Source: an uncultured Collinsella sp.
Lineage (GTDB): Bacteria; Actinomycetota; Coriobacteriia; Coriobacteriales; Coriobacteriaceae
Length of the DNA: 10,546 nt
Assembly (NCBI GenBank): GCA_900752345.1
Contig: CAADVA010000153.1
Coordinates: 1 to 10,546, forward strand
Direction: 5' to 3'
Shown: piece by piece, positions 1 to 6,405 of the stretch
How the letters are laid out: the number at the start of each line of letters is the position of its first letter
How positions within the stretch are numbered: position 1 is the stretch's first letter
Notes under the pieces: model-generated
What the model saw: the letters and a program-made list of their open reading frames with translations, nothing else
Databases searched by the model: none
Told to the model about the DNA's origin: nothing
Made by a program: the position numbers and the translations under genes

Positions 1-454
1 ACCGGGCGCCGCATGCCACGTCGGACAGCAACTGGCGCGAACCCTTGTCGGCCATGTCCTCGAGCAGCGCCAGCGCGCGCCCGCAGGCATCCATGATCCG
101 GTACGGCGGCATGGCCGCCACGCGCAACGCGTCCTGAATCGCCGCGGGTCGAGCCGGGTCCTCGCGCGGAATGCCGTACGACGCGGACACCTGGCCGTAT
201 GCACGAACATCCTCGGCAACCAGACCCACTAGTTCCTGCGCCAACTCGTCTGCCTGGGCAAATGCACGCGTCAGATCGTCCGCCCGATCGCTAAGCGCGG
301 GATTGGTCGCCCCGTAGCGAGCGACCATCCCGCAAAGCGAGGCGCCCAGCGCGCCCACAAAGGCGCTCGCGCTACCGCCGCCAGGAACCGGCTCGCGCGC
401 GGCAAGCGCCTCGGCAAACCCACGGCAGGGCTTGTCCATCATCTCTTGGCTCAT
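1..454 (-). CDS. Cyclodeaminase/cyclohydrolase family protein (FTCD_C/FchA-like), 3' end outside window
   Basis: The minus strand reads open from an ATG at 454 to the window edge, giving the first 151 residues. The N terminus reads MSQEMMDKPCRGFAEALAAR and is followed by EPVPGGGSASAFVGALGASL. This Pro-Gly-Gly-Gly-Ser segment followed by a small-residue helix is the hallmark of the formiminotransferase-cyclodeaminase C-terminal / methenyl-THF cyclohydrolase family. Such cytosolic enzymes act on formimino- or methenyl-tetrahydrofolate in histidine breakdown or one-carbon metabolism; known members are about 200 residues, so roughly the last quarter is missing. The 454 start has GAAGG nine bases upstream. 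An in-frame ATG at 460 lies only three bases from that site and is less likely. Without the downstream neighbours, cyclohydrolase and cyclodeaminase activity cannot be told apart. Confidence 0.85.
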   Translation of the reverse strand, partial: MSQEMMDKPCRGFAEALAAREPVPGGGSASAFVGALGASLCGMVARYGATNPALSDRADDLTRAFAQADELAQELVGLVAEDVRAYGQVSASYGIPREDPARPAAIQDALRVAAMPPYRIMDACGRALALLEDMADKGSRQLLSDVACGAR

Positions 455-481
455 ACGCATGCACCTTCAAGTCATATAGAT

Positions 482-509
482 CGGTTGGTCGGCAACCGTC
501 GTCCAACCG
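482..509 (-). promoter_or_regulatory. Overlapping, mutually exclusive inverted repeats in the leader of the folate gene
   Basis: CGGTTG (482-487) can pair with CAACCG (493-498), or CGGTTGG (482-488) can pair with CCAACCG (503-509). Both are perfect and share the left arm, so only one can form at a time. They lie 28-55 bases upstream of the minus-strand start at 454. They could be a repressor operator with iterated half-sites or a leader RNA switch; neither is shown. Confidence 0.35.
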
Positions 510-615
510 CGTCGAACACGTAATGGTGCTAAGTCTAGCCCATAAGCACATGAACGTCAGCGCACCTGGCCATCGCGGATTTCTATGACGAACGATAGGC
601 GTCGGCGCCACAAAC

Positions 616-635
616 ATGGGACACATGGCCCACCT
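616..635 (+). repeat. 20-nt motif, copy A, upstream of first lipoprotein gene
   Basis: The sequence ATGGGACACATGGCCCACCT occurs here and again, identically, at 1573-1592. An 8-base GTCGGCGC also precedes both copies (601-608 and 1549-1556). Its core TGGG-N8-CCCA is an imperfect dyad, as expected of a protein-binding site. It lies 197 bases before the lipoprotein start. The shared placement suggests co-regulation, or simply inheritance through duplication. Confidence 0.6.
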
Positions 636-831
636 TTCGAGACTTCCGGACGTCACAAACTGGGGCATATCTATAAACACGGAACCTGTTGGGGCACGGC
701 CGCGCAACGGCCACAAGCGATGAACGGAGGCATAAGCAGCACAGTACACAGAGACATCCGCCGCCAGCGCAATCAGTACCCCAACAGCATGCGGCGCCGT
801 GATGTCACCGACAGACAAGGAGGACGCCACC

Positions 832-1437
832 ATGAAGAAAAAGACCCTATCGATCCTTTCCCTTTGCATCGCCCTCTTTGCCGCGTTTGCCCTTGTCGGC
901 TGCGACGGGAGCGCATCGGGCGTGGGCGGCAGCGCCGCTAAGAGCGAGAGCAAAGAAAAGGCCCCCGTTGCCAAGAAGACTGACTTTATCTGGTTTAAGG
1001 TCGAGATGCCCGAGGGCGTTGGCGTAAGCGACTCCGCTGGCAAGAATGCCGACAGGGTCCAGCTCACTTTCCCCGAAGACGAGAACGGTTCGGTCGATCG
1101 CTTTATCCCCGTTTGGGAAAAGGCGCTGACAGCTGAGGAGTCCCACGCCGACCAGGCAGAAAAGAAAGGCGATACGTTCCAGTGGAAGGATGGCGGGTCC
1201 GTCGAGTATAACGGCAGGACGTGGCTCATCGGAACGTACGAGGACAACAGCGGCGTCTCAACCCTCCTCTTTACCGACGTTGAACCGGGAAGTGTCTACG
1301 TCCTTATCTCGAACTTCGATCTGCATAAGAAAGAAGCCGAGGCACTCCTCAACTCCATCGAGTTCCCCGATGACATGGCGAAGGCAGTTGCCGAGGCACG
1401 CGAAGTCGAGATTTCGAGCATCGAGATCAAGCATTAG
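832..1437 (+). CDS. Small lipoprotein of unknown function, paralogue 1
   Basis: This 201-residue protein starts with a lipoprotein signal: Lys2-Lys4, a hydrophobic stretch, and lipobox LVGC with the acylated cysteine at 24. It should be exported, lipidated and held on the outer face of the membrane. ATG 832 is chosen over the in-frame ATG 799 because AAGGAGG (817-823) lies eight bases before it and it gives a textbook signal peptide. A Ser/Gly/Lys-rich linker is followed by one folded domain beginning near KKTDFIWFKVEMPEGV, with conserved stretches DRFIPV, YNGRTW, FTDVEPGSVYV and a C-terminal SSIEIKH. I recognise no enzyme motif. The next gene is a clear paralogue with the same start, domain and end. 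A terminator at 1491-1524 suggests it can be transcribed alone. Confidence 0.88.
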   Translation: MKKKTLSILSLCIALFAAFALVGCDGSASGVGGSAAKSESKEKAPVAKKTDFIWFKVEMPEGVGVSDSAGKNADRVQLTFPEDENGSVDRFIPVWEKALTAEESHADQAEKKGDTFQWKDGGSVEYNGRTWLIGTYEDNSGVSTLLFTDVEPGSVYVLISNFDLHKKEAEALLNSIEFPDDMAKAVAEAREVEISSIEIKH

Positions 1438-1490
1438 GGGCTCGCACGCAGCATCGCGTGCGCATTCATTAAATGATCAGACGCCCAGCC

Positions 1491-1524
1491 AGGGGAGGAT
1501 TGGATCGGCCGACCCTCCCCTCTT
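1491..1524 (+). terminator. Intrinsic terminator after first lipoprotein gene
   Basis: AGGGGAGG (1491-1498) pairs perfectly with CCTCCCCT (1514-1521) over a 15-base loop that itself contains the palindrome TCGGCCGA. A short C-TTTT tract follows. It lies 54 bases after the stop codon. Confidence 0.75.
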
Positions 1525-1572
1525 TTACGCCCGAGCATATTGCCACTTGTCGGCGCAAATCAGGCCCCCAGA

Positions 1573-1592
1573 ATGGGACACATGGCCCACCT
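1573..1592 (+). repeat. 20-nt motif, copy B, upstream of second lipoprotein gene
   Basis: This copy is identical to 616-635 and sits 71 bases before the start of the second lipoprotein gene, just after the preceding terminator. TACAGT at 1611-1616 is a possible -10 box downstream of it; no clear -35 was seen. Confidence 0.6.
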
Positions 1593-1663
1593 GAACGAGC
1601 CGCCCGCGCGTACAGTAAAGGCAGGTAATCCATGGGCGGTTACAGATCGAGGAGGACACGACC

Positions 1664-2257
1664 ATGAAAAAGAAGGCCTTTGCGATTCTCACCCTCTGCA
1701 TCAGTCTCTTTGCCGCAGTTGCCCTGGTGGGCTGCGGTGGCAGCGGCGGCGCTACCGGAAGTGGCGGTGGCGGCGGAGCAGAAAAACCAGCCGTGGATAT
1801 GAGGACCGACTTCATTTGGTTTAAGGTCGAAGTCCCCGAGGGCGTCGAAATCACGGACGTCGCAGGCGATACCGCCGACAGGGCCCAGTTTAAGTTCACC
1901 GAGAGCGAGCATGCCAGCGACCGCTTCATCCCCGTCTTCGATCCTGACAAGAACGCCGATGAACTGTTTGACTACGAGGCAAAGTGGAAGGCCAACTCCG
2001 GATGGACCGAGAGCGATCCCGTTAAGTACAACGGCAAGACCTGGCGCAGCGCCTACTTTACGCACTCGGGCGGCGTGACGACCGAGTACTTCACTGACGT
2101 TGACGGCGGCAGTGTGTACGTACGTATCGACAATGTCGAGGAGCACAAGGACGCCGTCGAGACCATGATGAAGTCTCTGGAGTTTGCCGACGACATCGCC
2201 AAGGCCAAGACCGAGGCCATGGACGTCAAGCTCGAGGATATCGAGATCAAGCGCTAA
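1664..2257 (+). CDS. Small lipoprotein of unknown function, paralogue 2
   Basis: This 197-residue exported lipoprotein is paralogous to the gene at 832. The signal peptide is nearly the same (MKKKAFAILTLCISLFAAVA), with lipobox LVGC at 21-24, followed by a Gly-rich linker in place of the Ser/Lys-rich one. The shared domain starts at RTDFIWFKVEVPEGV and keeps DRFIPV, YNGKTW, YFTDVDGGSVYV and a C-terminal DIEIKR. The middle, between DRFIPV and YNG, has diverged most. GAGGAGG at 1649-1655 lies eight bases before the ATG. The gene has its own upstream motif and its own terminator, so it is probably a separate transcription unit. Function unknown; a surface binding or sensing role would be a guess. 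Confidence 0.88.
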   Translation: MKKKAFAILTLCISLFAAVALVGCGGSGGATGSGGGGGAEKPAVDMRTDFIWFKVEVPEGVEITDVAGDTADRAQFKFTESEHASDRFIPVFDPDKNADELFDYEAKWKANSGWTESDPVKYNGKTWRSAYFTHSGGVTTEYFTDVDGGSVYVRIDNVEEHKDAVETMMKSLEFADDIAKAKTEAMDVKLEDIEIKR

Positions 2258-2329
2258 GCGACTGGCGAGCACAACGGGAAACACGGACGCAGTGCAAACA
2301 AGCGACGGTATCCCAGCGCTTCGTACCCA

Positions 2330-2360
2330 GGGAGGGCCGGTAAGCCGACCCTCCCCATTC
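2330..2360 (+). terminator. Probable intrinsic terminator after second lipoprotein gene
   Basis: GGGAGGG (2330-2336) pairs with CCCTCCC (2349-2355). After one mismatch the stem continues CGG/CCG around a TAAG loop. The tail ATTCTTA is a weak T tract. The right arm shares GCCGACCCTCCCC with the terminator at 1491-1524, consistent with duplication of the whole unit. Confidence 0.65.
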
Positions 2361-2513
2361 TTATGCCGGTAGCCGACGAACGCAGGATGCTGGGCTCCAA
2401 AACCATCCCAGACGTGATAACAGCACAAATAGACAAGTGTCCCAACACGTCCGCCCGCCGATTTATAGCGCCGCGCAGGCAATTTAAACCGGCGTCTTTA
2501 AACATCTGCGCAG

Positions 2514-2519
2514 TATAGT
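2514..2519 (+). promoter_or_regulatory. Candidate -10 box for the phospholipase gene
   Basis: TATAGT matches the -10 consensus at five of six positions and lies 43 bases before the ATG at 2563, leaving a short leader. No good -35 hexamer is present at 16-18 bases upstream, so the promoter call is tentative. Confidence 0.35.
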
Positions 2520-2562
2520 GACCAAAACAAGTGCATAACCGCACCCTGCGAACGGAGGAGAT

Positions 2563-5046
2563 ATGACCGAACACCATGCCATCAGCCGCCGAGCGTTTAC
2601 GCTGGGCCTAGGGCTTGCGGCGTTGTCACCACTTGCAAGCCTGCCTGAAACCGCAGCGCCGGGCATTCCCCTGCGAACGGCATTTGCAGACAACACACCC
2701 GCACCGTCGGACAGCCTCGACAATTTCGTCATTCGCCTTCGCCCCGCGGGCTATTTTCGCACCGCGAGCGTCAACCAAGACGGCAACGTTCGCGGCAACG
2801 TCTGCCACCTGTTTAACGACGGCACGTCCAGCAAGCTCATCCTTGAGAACGTAACGACCAAGAATGACGATACAAACTGGTATGCTATCCGCACCTTGCT
2901 CAATTTCGAAGAGCATAAAAAGACGGGCTACAGCATTTGGTCGGTCGACGACGACTCGGACAAAGATGGAAAGGTCATCCACGTATGGGGCGGCGAGTAT
3001 GACAACAAGCCCAGCCGCGCTTTTGCGTTCGAACGTCAATCAAACGGAACCTATATCATTCGAGACCGCACGGTCGAGAAAGAAACCGAGAAAAAAGACA
3101 TTAAGTACCTGGCAATAGAATCGGACGGCAAAGACCAGGACAACAATAAGATCTGCCATAAGAGTAAGAGCATTCCGTGGGAGCTAGAACTTGTCGGTTA
3201 CGACATGGGCAAGATCAATACCACAGTTAGAAGTATCGACTGGACCACGTATAGCAGCTACGTCGACGGACCATGCTGGATGAAATACGTCGACGACAAC
3301 AAGTACCTCGACGAGCTGAGTATCCCGGGCACGCATGATTCGGGCACCTGCAGCGTGGACAACGACACCGAGCCCCAATCCTCACAAGCAAAGTGCCAGC
3401 AGGATTACATCCCCACGCAGTTGCTCGAAGGCATTCGCTATTTTGATATCCGACTCGGAAAGGACGACAAGAACGGCGACCCCGGCATCGACCATGGAAG
3501 ATGCTACCTGCTCAAAAAAGACGGGGGCTATATGCATCTCTCCGATGTCATCGGTTACTTCAAAACATTTTTGAGCGAAAAGCCGTCAGAAGCGCTCATC
3601 ATGCTTGTGTCACGAGGCAACGACGAGGCTACCGACGAAAGTGTTACGACGGCCTTCGCCAAGGTTATGGGCAAGGATCCCGACCTGTTCTATACGTCGA
3701 GCCGCGTTCCCACACTGGGCGAGGTGCGCGGAAAGATCGTCCTGCTACGTCGATTTGGACTCGCCGGCAACAGCGTAAGCGGCCACACGTGGGGACTCGA
3801 CCTCACCCAATGGGACGACAAAATCAAGGCGCATTCCGGGCAGTCGATGTGCCTCGTCCAAGACGCGCGAGGCTTTGAGACTACGGGCAATGCGGGCGAC
3901 AAAGAGCCCTATTGCACCAAGGTATACGCCCAGGACCATTTTGAATGCACCGGAACCGACAAGATTAGCTGGGTCGATATGGCGCTGCGAGAGACGACCA
4001 ATCTCACGCGCAACAAGGTGGACGTCGAGGACAATGATGGCGCCAAGGTGCAAGTCCTGGAACGCTGCTGGTCTATCAACTACACCAGTTGCACGAATTA
4101 CAAACAAGGAAGCAATCCTTTTACCGCGGCGCGAGTGGTCAACGAGCATCTGTACAAGAGCCAGTACATCAATCCCAGCGGCAGCGATAAAACAAAGTCA
4201 GATTGCCTCAAGCACGTTGGCATTATCGCGTCCGACTTTGTCGATTCGGCACTGGCCCGGAGCATCTACCAACGCAATTACGACGCGAAGCACAAGCCAA
4301 CAGTTTCATGCTGCCTCCCGGACCGCATGCACATGACGTATGGAGACTCGCTGAGCGATGCCTCGCTCCAAGATGGCAAGACCGTTGGCGAGGGCCATTT
4401 CCGCCTTGTCGACAGCAGCAACGTACTCAACGTGGCCGCTTCTGGCAGCGCGTTTGCCATCGAATACGTGGATGTCGACGCCCTGGGCAACGAGACCGTT
4501 ACGGAGCTGCGGGGCTCCGTGCCCATCGATATCAATCCACGCGCGCTGACGCCCCATTTTGAGGGACTCGAAGGCCTTAAGGCCGGCGAAGACGTGCGCG
4601 CCAAGATTGCGGCATCACTCGAGGGCAAGCTCGAAACCGATGCCTGCACGGCCCAGCTCGAGTTTGTGCACGACGCGAACGGCGCTCCGGGAACGGCGAT
4701 GGCCGAGGGCGAGGCATTTGCCGCGGGGACGTATTGGGTGCGTGCGAAAGGCCTGTTGGGCGACGCGGCGCAAAACTACACGCTTGCCACCGACGGAGCC
4801 GTAAGCTTTACCGTAGCGGCCTCGGGCAGTGCAGGCGGCGCCGGCAACGGCACGGGCTCCAACACAGGCGGCGCCGACAAAAACGGCAAGGGCAACAAGA
4901 GCAAGGGCTCGGGCGAGAAGCTCGCCGGCACGGGCGACGGCTCTGGCATTGCCGCCGGGCTTGCCGCTGCCGCCGTGGCGACAACGGTCGCTGGCGCGGC
5001 AATGCTTGCCAGTGACCGCGAAAACGCTGGGGACGATAGCGAATAG
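2563..5046 (+). CDS. Tat-exported, cell-wall-anchored phosphatidylinositol-specific phospholipase C-like protein
   Basis: This protein of 827 residues begins with a twin-arginine signal (SRRAFTLGL, Arg9-Arg10), a hydrophobic stretch and a likely cut after AFA (residue 42). Residues about 50-215 form a beta-rich region, possibly a ricin- or trefoil-like lectin module. A PI-PLC X domain follows. IPGTHDSG supplies His258 and Asp259, FDIR supplies Asp295 and Arg297, and DHG supplies His311. These line up with His32, Asp33, Asp67, Arg69 and His82 of Bacillus cereus PI-PLC, so activity is plausible. PSEALIML and VRGKIVLLRRF are further family landmarks. Unrecognised C-terminal modules and a Gly/Ser/Lys linker lead to LAGTG (787-791), a hydrophobic helix and an acidic tail: a sortase signal of the LAxTG type attributed to class E sortases. 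GGAGGAG precedes the start. The substrate could be phosphatidylinositol, GPI anchors or another inositol lipid. Confidence 0.85.
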   Translation: MTEHHAISRRAFTLGLGLAALSPLASLPETAAPGIPLRTAFADNTPAPSDSLDNFVIRLRPAGYFRTASVNQDGNVRGNVCHLFNDGTSSKLILENVTTKNDDTNWYAIRTLLNFEEHKKTGYSIWSVDDDSDKDGKVIHVWGGEYDNKPSRAFAFERQSNGTYIIRDRTVEKETEKKDIKYLAIESDGKDQDNNKICHKSKSIPWELELVGYDMGKINTTVRSIDWTTYSSYVDGPCWMKYVDDNKYLDELSIPGTHDSGTCSVDNDTEPQSSQAKCQQDYIPTQLLEGIRYFDIRLGKDDKNGDPGIDHGRCYLLKKDGGYMHLSDVIGYFKTFLSEKPSEALIMLVSRGNDEATDESVTTAFAKVMGKDPDLFYTSSRVPTLGEVRGKIVLLRRFGLAGNSVSGHTWGLDLTQWDDKIKAHSGQSMCLVQDARGFETTGNAGDKEPYCTKVYAQDHFECTGTDKISWVDMALRETTNLTRNKVDVEDNDGAKVQVLERCWSINYTSCTNYKQGSNPFTAARVVNEHLYKSQYINPSGSDKTKSDCLKHVGIIASDFVDSALARSIYQRNYDAKHKPTVSCCLPDRMHMTYGDSLSDASLQDGKTVGEGHFRLVDSSNVLNVAASGSAFAIEYVDVDALGNETVTELRGSVPIDINPRALTPHFEGLEGLKAGEDVRAKIAASLEGKLETDACTAQLEFVHDANGAPGTAMAEGEAFAAGTYWVRAKGLLGDAAQNYTLATDGAVSFTVAASGSAGGAGNGTGSNTGGADKNGKGNKSKGSGEKLAGTGDGSGIAAGLAAAAVATTVAGAAMLASDRENAGDDSE

Positions 5047-5075
5047 GCAAGCCGGCCTTTTAAACACATCGACTC

Positions 5076-5115
5076 AATCGGGGGCGTAGGACACCGTTCT
5101 GTGCCCCCGATTTTT
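5076..5115 (+). terminator. Strong intrinsic terminator after the phospholipase gene
   Basis: AATCGGGGGC (5076-5085) pairs perfectly over 10 bp with GCCCCCGATT (5103-5112), with a T tract running to 5115. It lies 30 bases after the stop and separates this gene from the convergent gene ending at 5141. The minus-strand side lacks a T run, so it is mainly one-way. Confidence 0.88.
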
Positions 5116-5140
5116 ACCTTGGCCCGAACGCCGCCATAGG

Positions 5141-5425
5141 CTACATCACTATGTTCAGCACGTTGACGAATTCCTGAGCCTGGGAGCGGCTGCTCAGGCT
5201 AAAGACACAGGCAGTCAACAGCCTGTTGCGCAGAAAAACGTCGCGGCCCTTGATCCTGCTGACCCCCGTGATGTCCTTAAGGTAGACAATCTCGGTGTGC
5301 TTGCCGCCGAAAGTGCCCTTCTTGAGTACCTCAATGCGGTTAGGGTAGATCTTGACGTCTTTAAACCTACCCGAACCCTTGTCCTTAAACAGCAAGGTGT
5401 TGTTGTCCACATACGCCACCCCCAA
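5141..5425 (-). CDS. Small bacterial PH-like domain protein, start uncertain and possibly frameshifted
   Basis: The minus-strand ORF gives about 94 residues: YVDNNTLLFKDKG, RFKDVKIYPNRIEVL, then IVYLKDITGVSRIKG and a C-terminal helix SQAQEFVNVLN. This strand pattern with a final helix resembles bacterial PH-like domains found alone or with SHOCT tails. That assignment rests on pattern, not on a catalytic motif, and the function is unknown. The only start is a TTG at 5425 (or GTG at 5419) with no ribosome binding site, and an in-frame TAA lies just upstream. An ATG at 5453 in another frame leads into a run of five G (C run 5419-5423 on the plus strand). A one-base change there would join it to this ORF. 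The gene may therefore be N-terminally broken, phase-variable, or carry a sequencing error. Confidence 0.6.
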   Translation of the reverse strand: MGVAYVDNNTLLFKDKGSGRFKDVKIYPNRIEVLKKGTFGGKHTEIVYLKDITGVSRIKGRDVFLRNRLLTACVFSLSSRSQAQEFVNVLNIVM

Positions 5426-5579
5426 TGAGGTTCGTTAAAACTGCCTTCTCCATCACTTTCTAGTCGCCGCAAACCCTTTTCGCGATCGCGCTCAGAGCAC
5501 CAAAATCGTGTCCGCACGAGCAAATAGACTAATACGATAAGGAATATAAGCCGCTATCCAAGGACTGCGAAGTAAGACA

Positions 5580-5618
5580 AAGGGTTAGCAATAGCTAAGA
5601 TTTGAGTCTAAAACCCTT
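5580..5618 (+). promoter_or_regulatory. Dyad operator candidate upstream of hicAB
   Basis: AAGGGTT (5580-5586) and AACCCTT (5612-5618) form a perfect 7-bp inverted repeat. Inside it TTAGC (5585-5589) and GCTAA (5594-5598) form a second dyad around AATA. GCTAA recurs at 5626-5630 and 5650-5654. HicB antitoxins usually repress their own operon by binding such sites, so autoregulation is likely. Confidence 0.5.
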
Positions 5619-5624
5619 AGGAAG

Positions 5625-5633
5625 TGCTAATAT
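5625..5633 (+). promoter_or_regulatory. Extended -10 promoter of hicAB
   Basis: TGC-TAATAT fits an extended -10 element (TGn plus TAnnnT). TTGAGT at 5602-5607 is a poor -35 at a long spacing. Transcription would begin near 5640, giving a very short leader to the hicA start at 5656. It lies directly beside the dyad, so a bound repressor would block it. Confidence 0.5.
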
Positions 5634-5655
5634 ATAGTTATTGAAAGAGGCTAAG

Positions 5656-5826
5656 ATGCAGAGACGCGAATTGATCCGCATCCTCGAAGAAGCCGGCTTC
5701 ATCTCGAAAGGAGGCACTAATCACGAGAAGTTCGTCAAAGGAGATAAACTCGTGCTCGTGAAACGCCACCGAGAGATTGAGGATCAAATTGCCAAAAGAA
5801 TCCTAAGGCAGGCAGGACTTCGATAG
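5656..5826 (+). CDS. hicA: HicA-family toxin (mRNA interferase)
   Basis: This 56-residue protein has the full HicA (YcfA) layout: RRELIRILEEAGFISKGGTN, then His-Glu-Lys-Phe, a short strand pair (DKLVLVKRHREI), and the C-terminal helix AKRILRQAGLR. His23, in the family G-x-x-x-H-x-x-F motif, is the expected catalytic residue for cutting mRNA, so the toxin looks intact. The ATG at 5656 is preferred over the in-frame TTG at 5641 because AAAGAGG (5644-5650) lies five bases before it. The antitoxin gene follows after 45 bases in the usual hicA-hicB order. The region just upstream is visibly more AT-rich than its surroundings, which fits gain by transfer. Confidence 0.9.
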   Translation: MQRRELIRILEEAGFISKGGTNHEKFVKGDKLVLVKRHREIEDQIAKRILRQAGLR

Positions 5827-5871
5827 CTCATCCTCATCACATTTCGCATCGAGTTTTAGAGGAGGTCTTAC

Positions 5872-6324
5872 ATGGTTTACGTATGGGAATTCGAGTTCTT
5901 TGATTCGGACGGCGTTGTCGACGCTGTGCCATGTGGCTCGCTGGGCGGAGGTGGAACGTTCGGATCCGACCTAAACGACGCTGTCGAAAGCGCCGCTGAT
6001 TTTCTCGCATGCATGGTCGATGACCACCTAATGGGCGGCGTCGACCTGCCTGCGCCGGACTTTGGCCACGAGCCGCAGCACGGTGGCAAGATTATCGCCG
6101 TGGCCGTCAGTCGCGAACTCGGCGACATCCCCGCCGTCACCGCAGCGGATGCCGCGCGTATGCTCGGTGTTAGCTCAGCACGAGTATCGCAACTGATAAA
6201 TGCAGGACTGTTGGATTCATGGAAGGATGGCACCAAGCGCATGGTGTCCAAAGCCTCCATCGAGGCACGACTCGCCGACGCTCCAAAGGCAGGACGCCCC
6301 AAAGAGGCCCCCGTTGCCGTGTAA
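5872..6324 (+). CDS. hicB: HicB-family antitoxin with C-terminal helix-turn-helix
   Basis: This 150-residue partner of HicA has an N-terminal part (about 1-80) that looks like the degenerate RNase H-like HicB fold which covers the toxin; landmarks are DGVVDAVPCGSL, SDLNDAVESAADFL and VDLPAPDF. Residues 90-131 form a helix-turn-helix of the excisionase/MerR kind (TAADAARMLGVSSARVSQLINAGLL, with variable residues after it), the likely operator-binding domain. The tail from about 136 is Ala/Pro/Lys-rich and probably disordered. GGAGG at 5861-5865 lies six bases before the ATG, a stronger site than that of hicA. This would favour excess antitoxin. The likely operator is the dyad at 5580-5618. Confidence 0.85.
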   Translation: MVYVWEFEFFDSDGVVDAVPCGSLGGGGTFGSDLNDAVESAADFLACMVDDHLMGGVDLPAPDFGHEPQHGGKIIAVAVSRELGDIPAVTAADAARMLGVSSARVSQLINAGLLDSWKDGTKRMVSKASIEARLADAPKAGRPKEAPVAV

Positions 6325-6380
6325 GGCGATGCCGCTGTGGGCTTTCACCACTTGACATGCATGACAGCCAGGAACGCTCG

Positions 6381-6405
6381 ATTCGGGACTCACTGCGCCC
6401 CGAAT
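6381..6405 (+). terminator. Hairpin downstream of hicB, weak terminator candidate
   Basis: ATTCGGG (6381-6387) pairs perfectly with CCCGAAT (6399-6405) over an 11-base loop. It is 57 bases after the hicB stop, but AGAGC follows rather than a T tract, so it may only stabilise the mRNA end. Confidence 0.3.

Larger units (their letters stand above)
455..831. other. Divergent intergenic region
   Basis: This 377-base stretch separates the minus-strand folate enzyme from the plus-strand lipoproteins and must hold promoters for both. It contains the overlapping dyads at 482-509, the first copy of the 20-nt motif at 616-635, a TATAAA hexamer at 672-677 that could be a -10 box for the lipoprotein gene (no convincing -35), and a small GGCCG/CGGCC hairpin at 698-712. 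No convincing coding sequence was seen; the open frames here lack family signatures and overlap the start of the lipoprotein gene. Confidence 0.6.
2258..2562 (+). other. Intergenic region between lipoprotein 2 and the phospholipase gene
   Basis: This 305-base stretch has a terminator at 2330-2360 and then a more AT-rich promoter-like part with TTTAAA (2483-2488) and TATAGT (2514-2519) before the phospholipase ribosome binding site GGAGGAG (2554-2560). I see no gene in it. Confidence 0.6.

Noticed and set aside
372..1247. Long minus-strand open frame of 291 codons across the first lipoprotein gene
   Set aside because: It overlaps both the folate enzyme start and the lipoprotein gene, has low-complexity Ser/Pro-rich translation with no domain, and the opposite frames have clear family signals and ribosome binding sites.
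2437..2444. GTGTCCCA, the inverse of part of the 20-nt lipoprotein motif, before the phospholipase gene
   Set aside because: Only eight bases match and the rest of the motif is absent, so chance is enough to explain it.
1640..2482. Minus-strand open frame of 280 codons opposite lipoprotein 2
   Set aside because: It is a mirror of the real gene and has no ribosome binding site or recognisable domain.
5215..5523. Minus-strand frame of 102 codons overlapping the PH-like gene
   Set aside because: Its Arg/Thr/Ser-rich translation is that of a shifted frame; the PH-like pattern is in the other frame.
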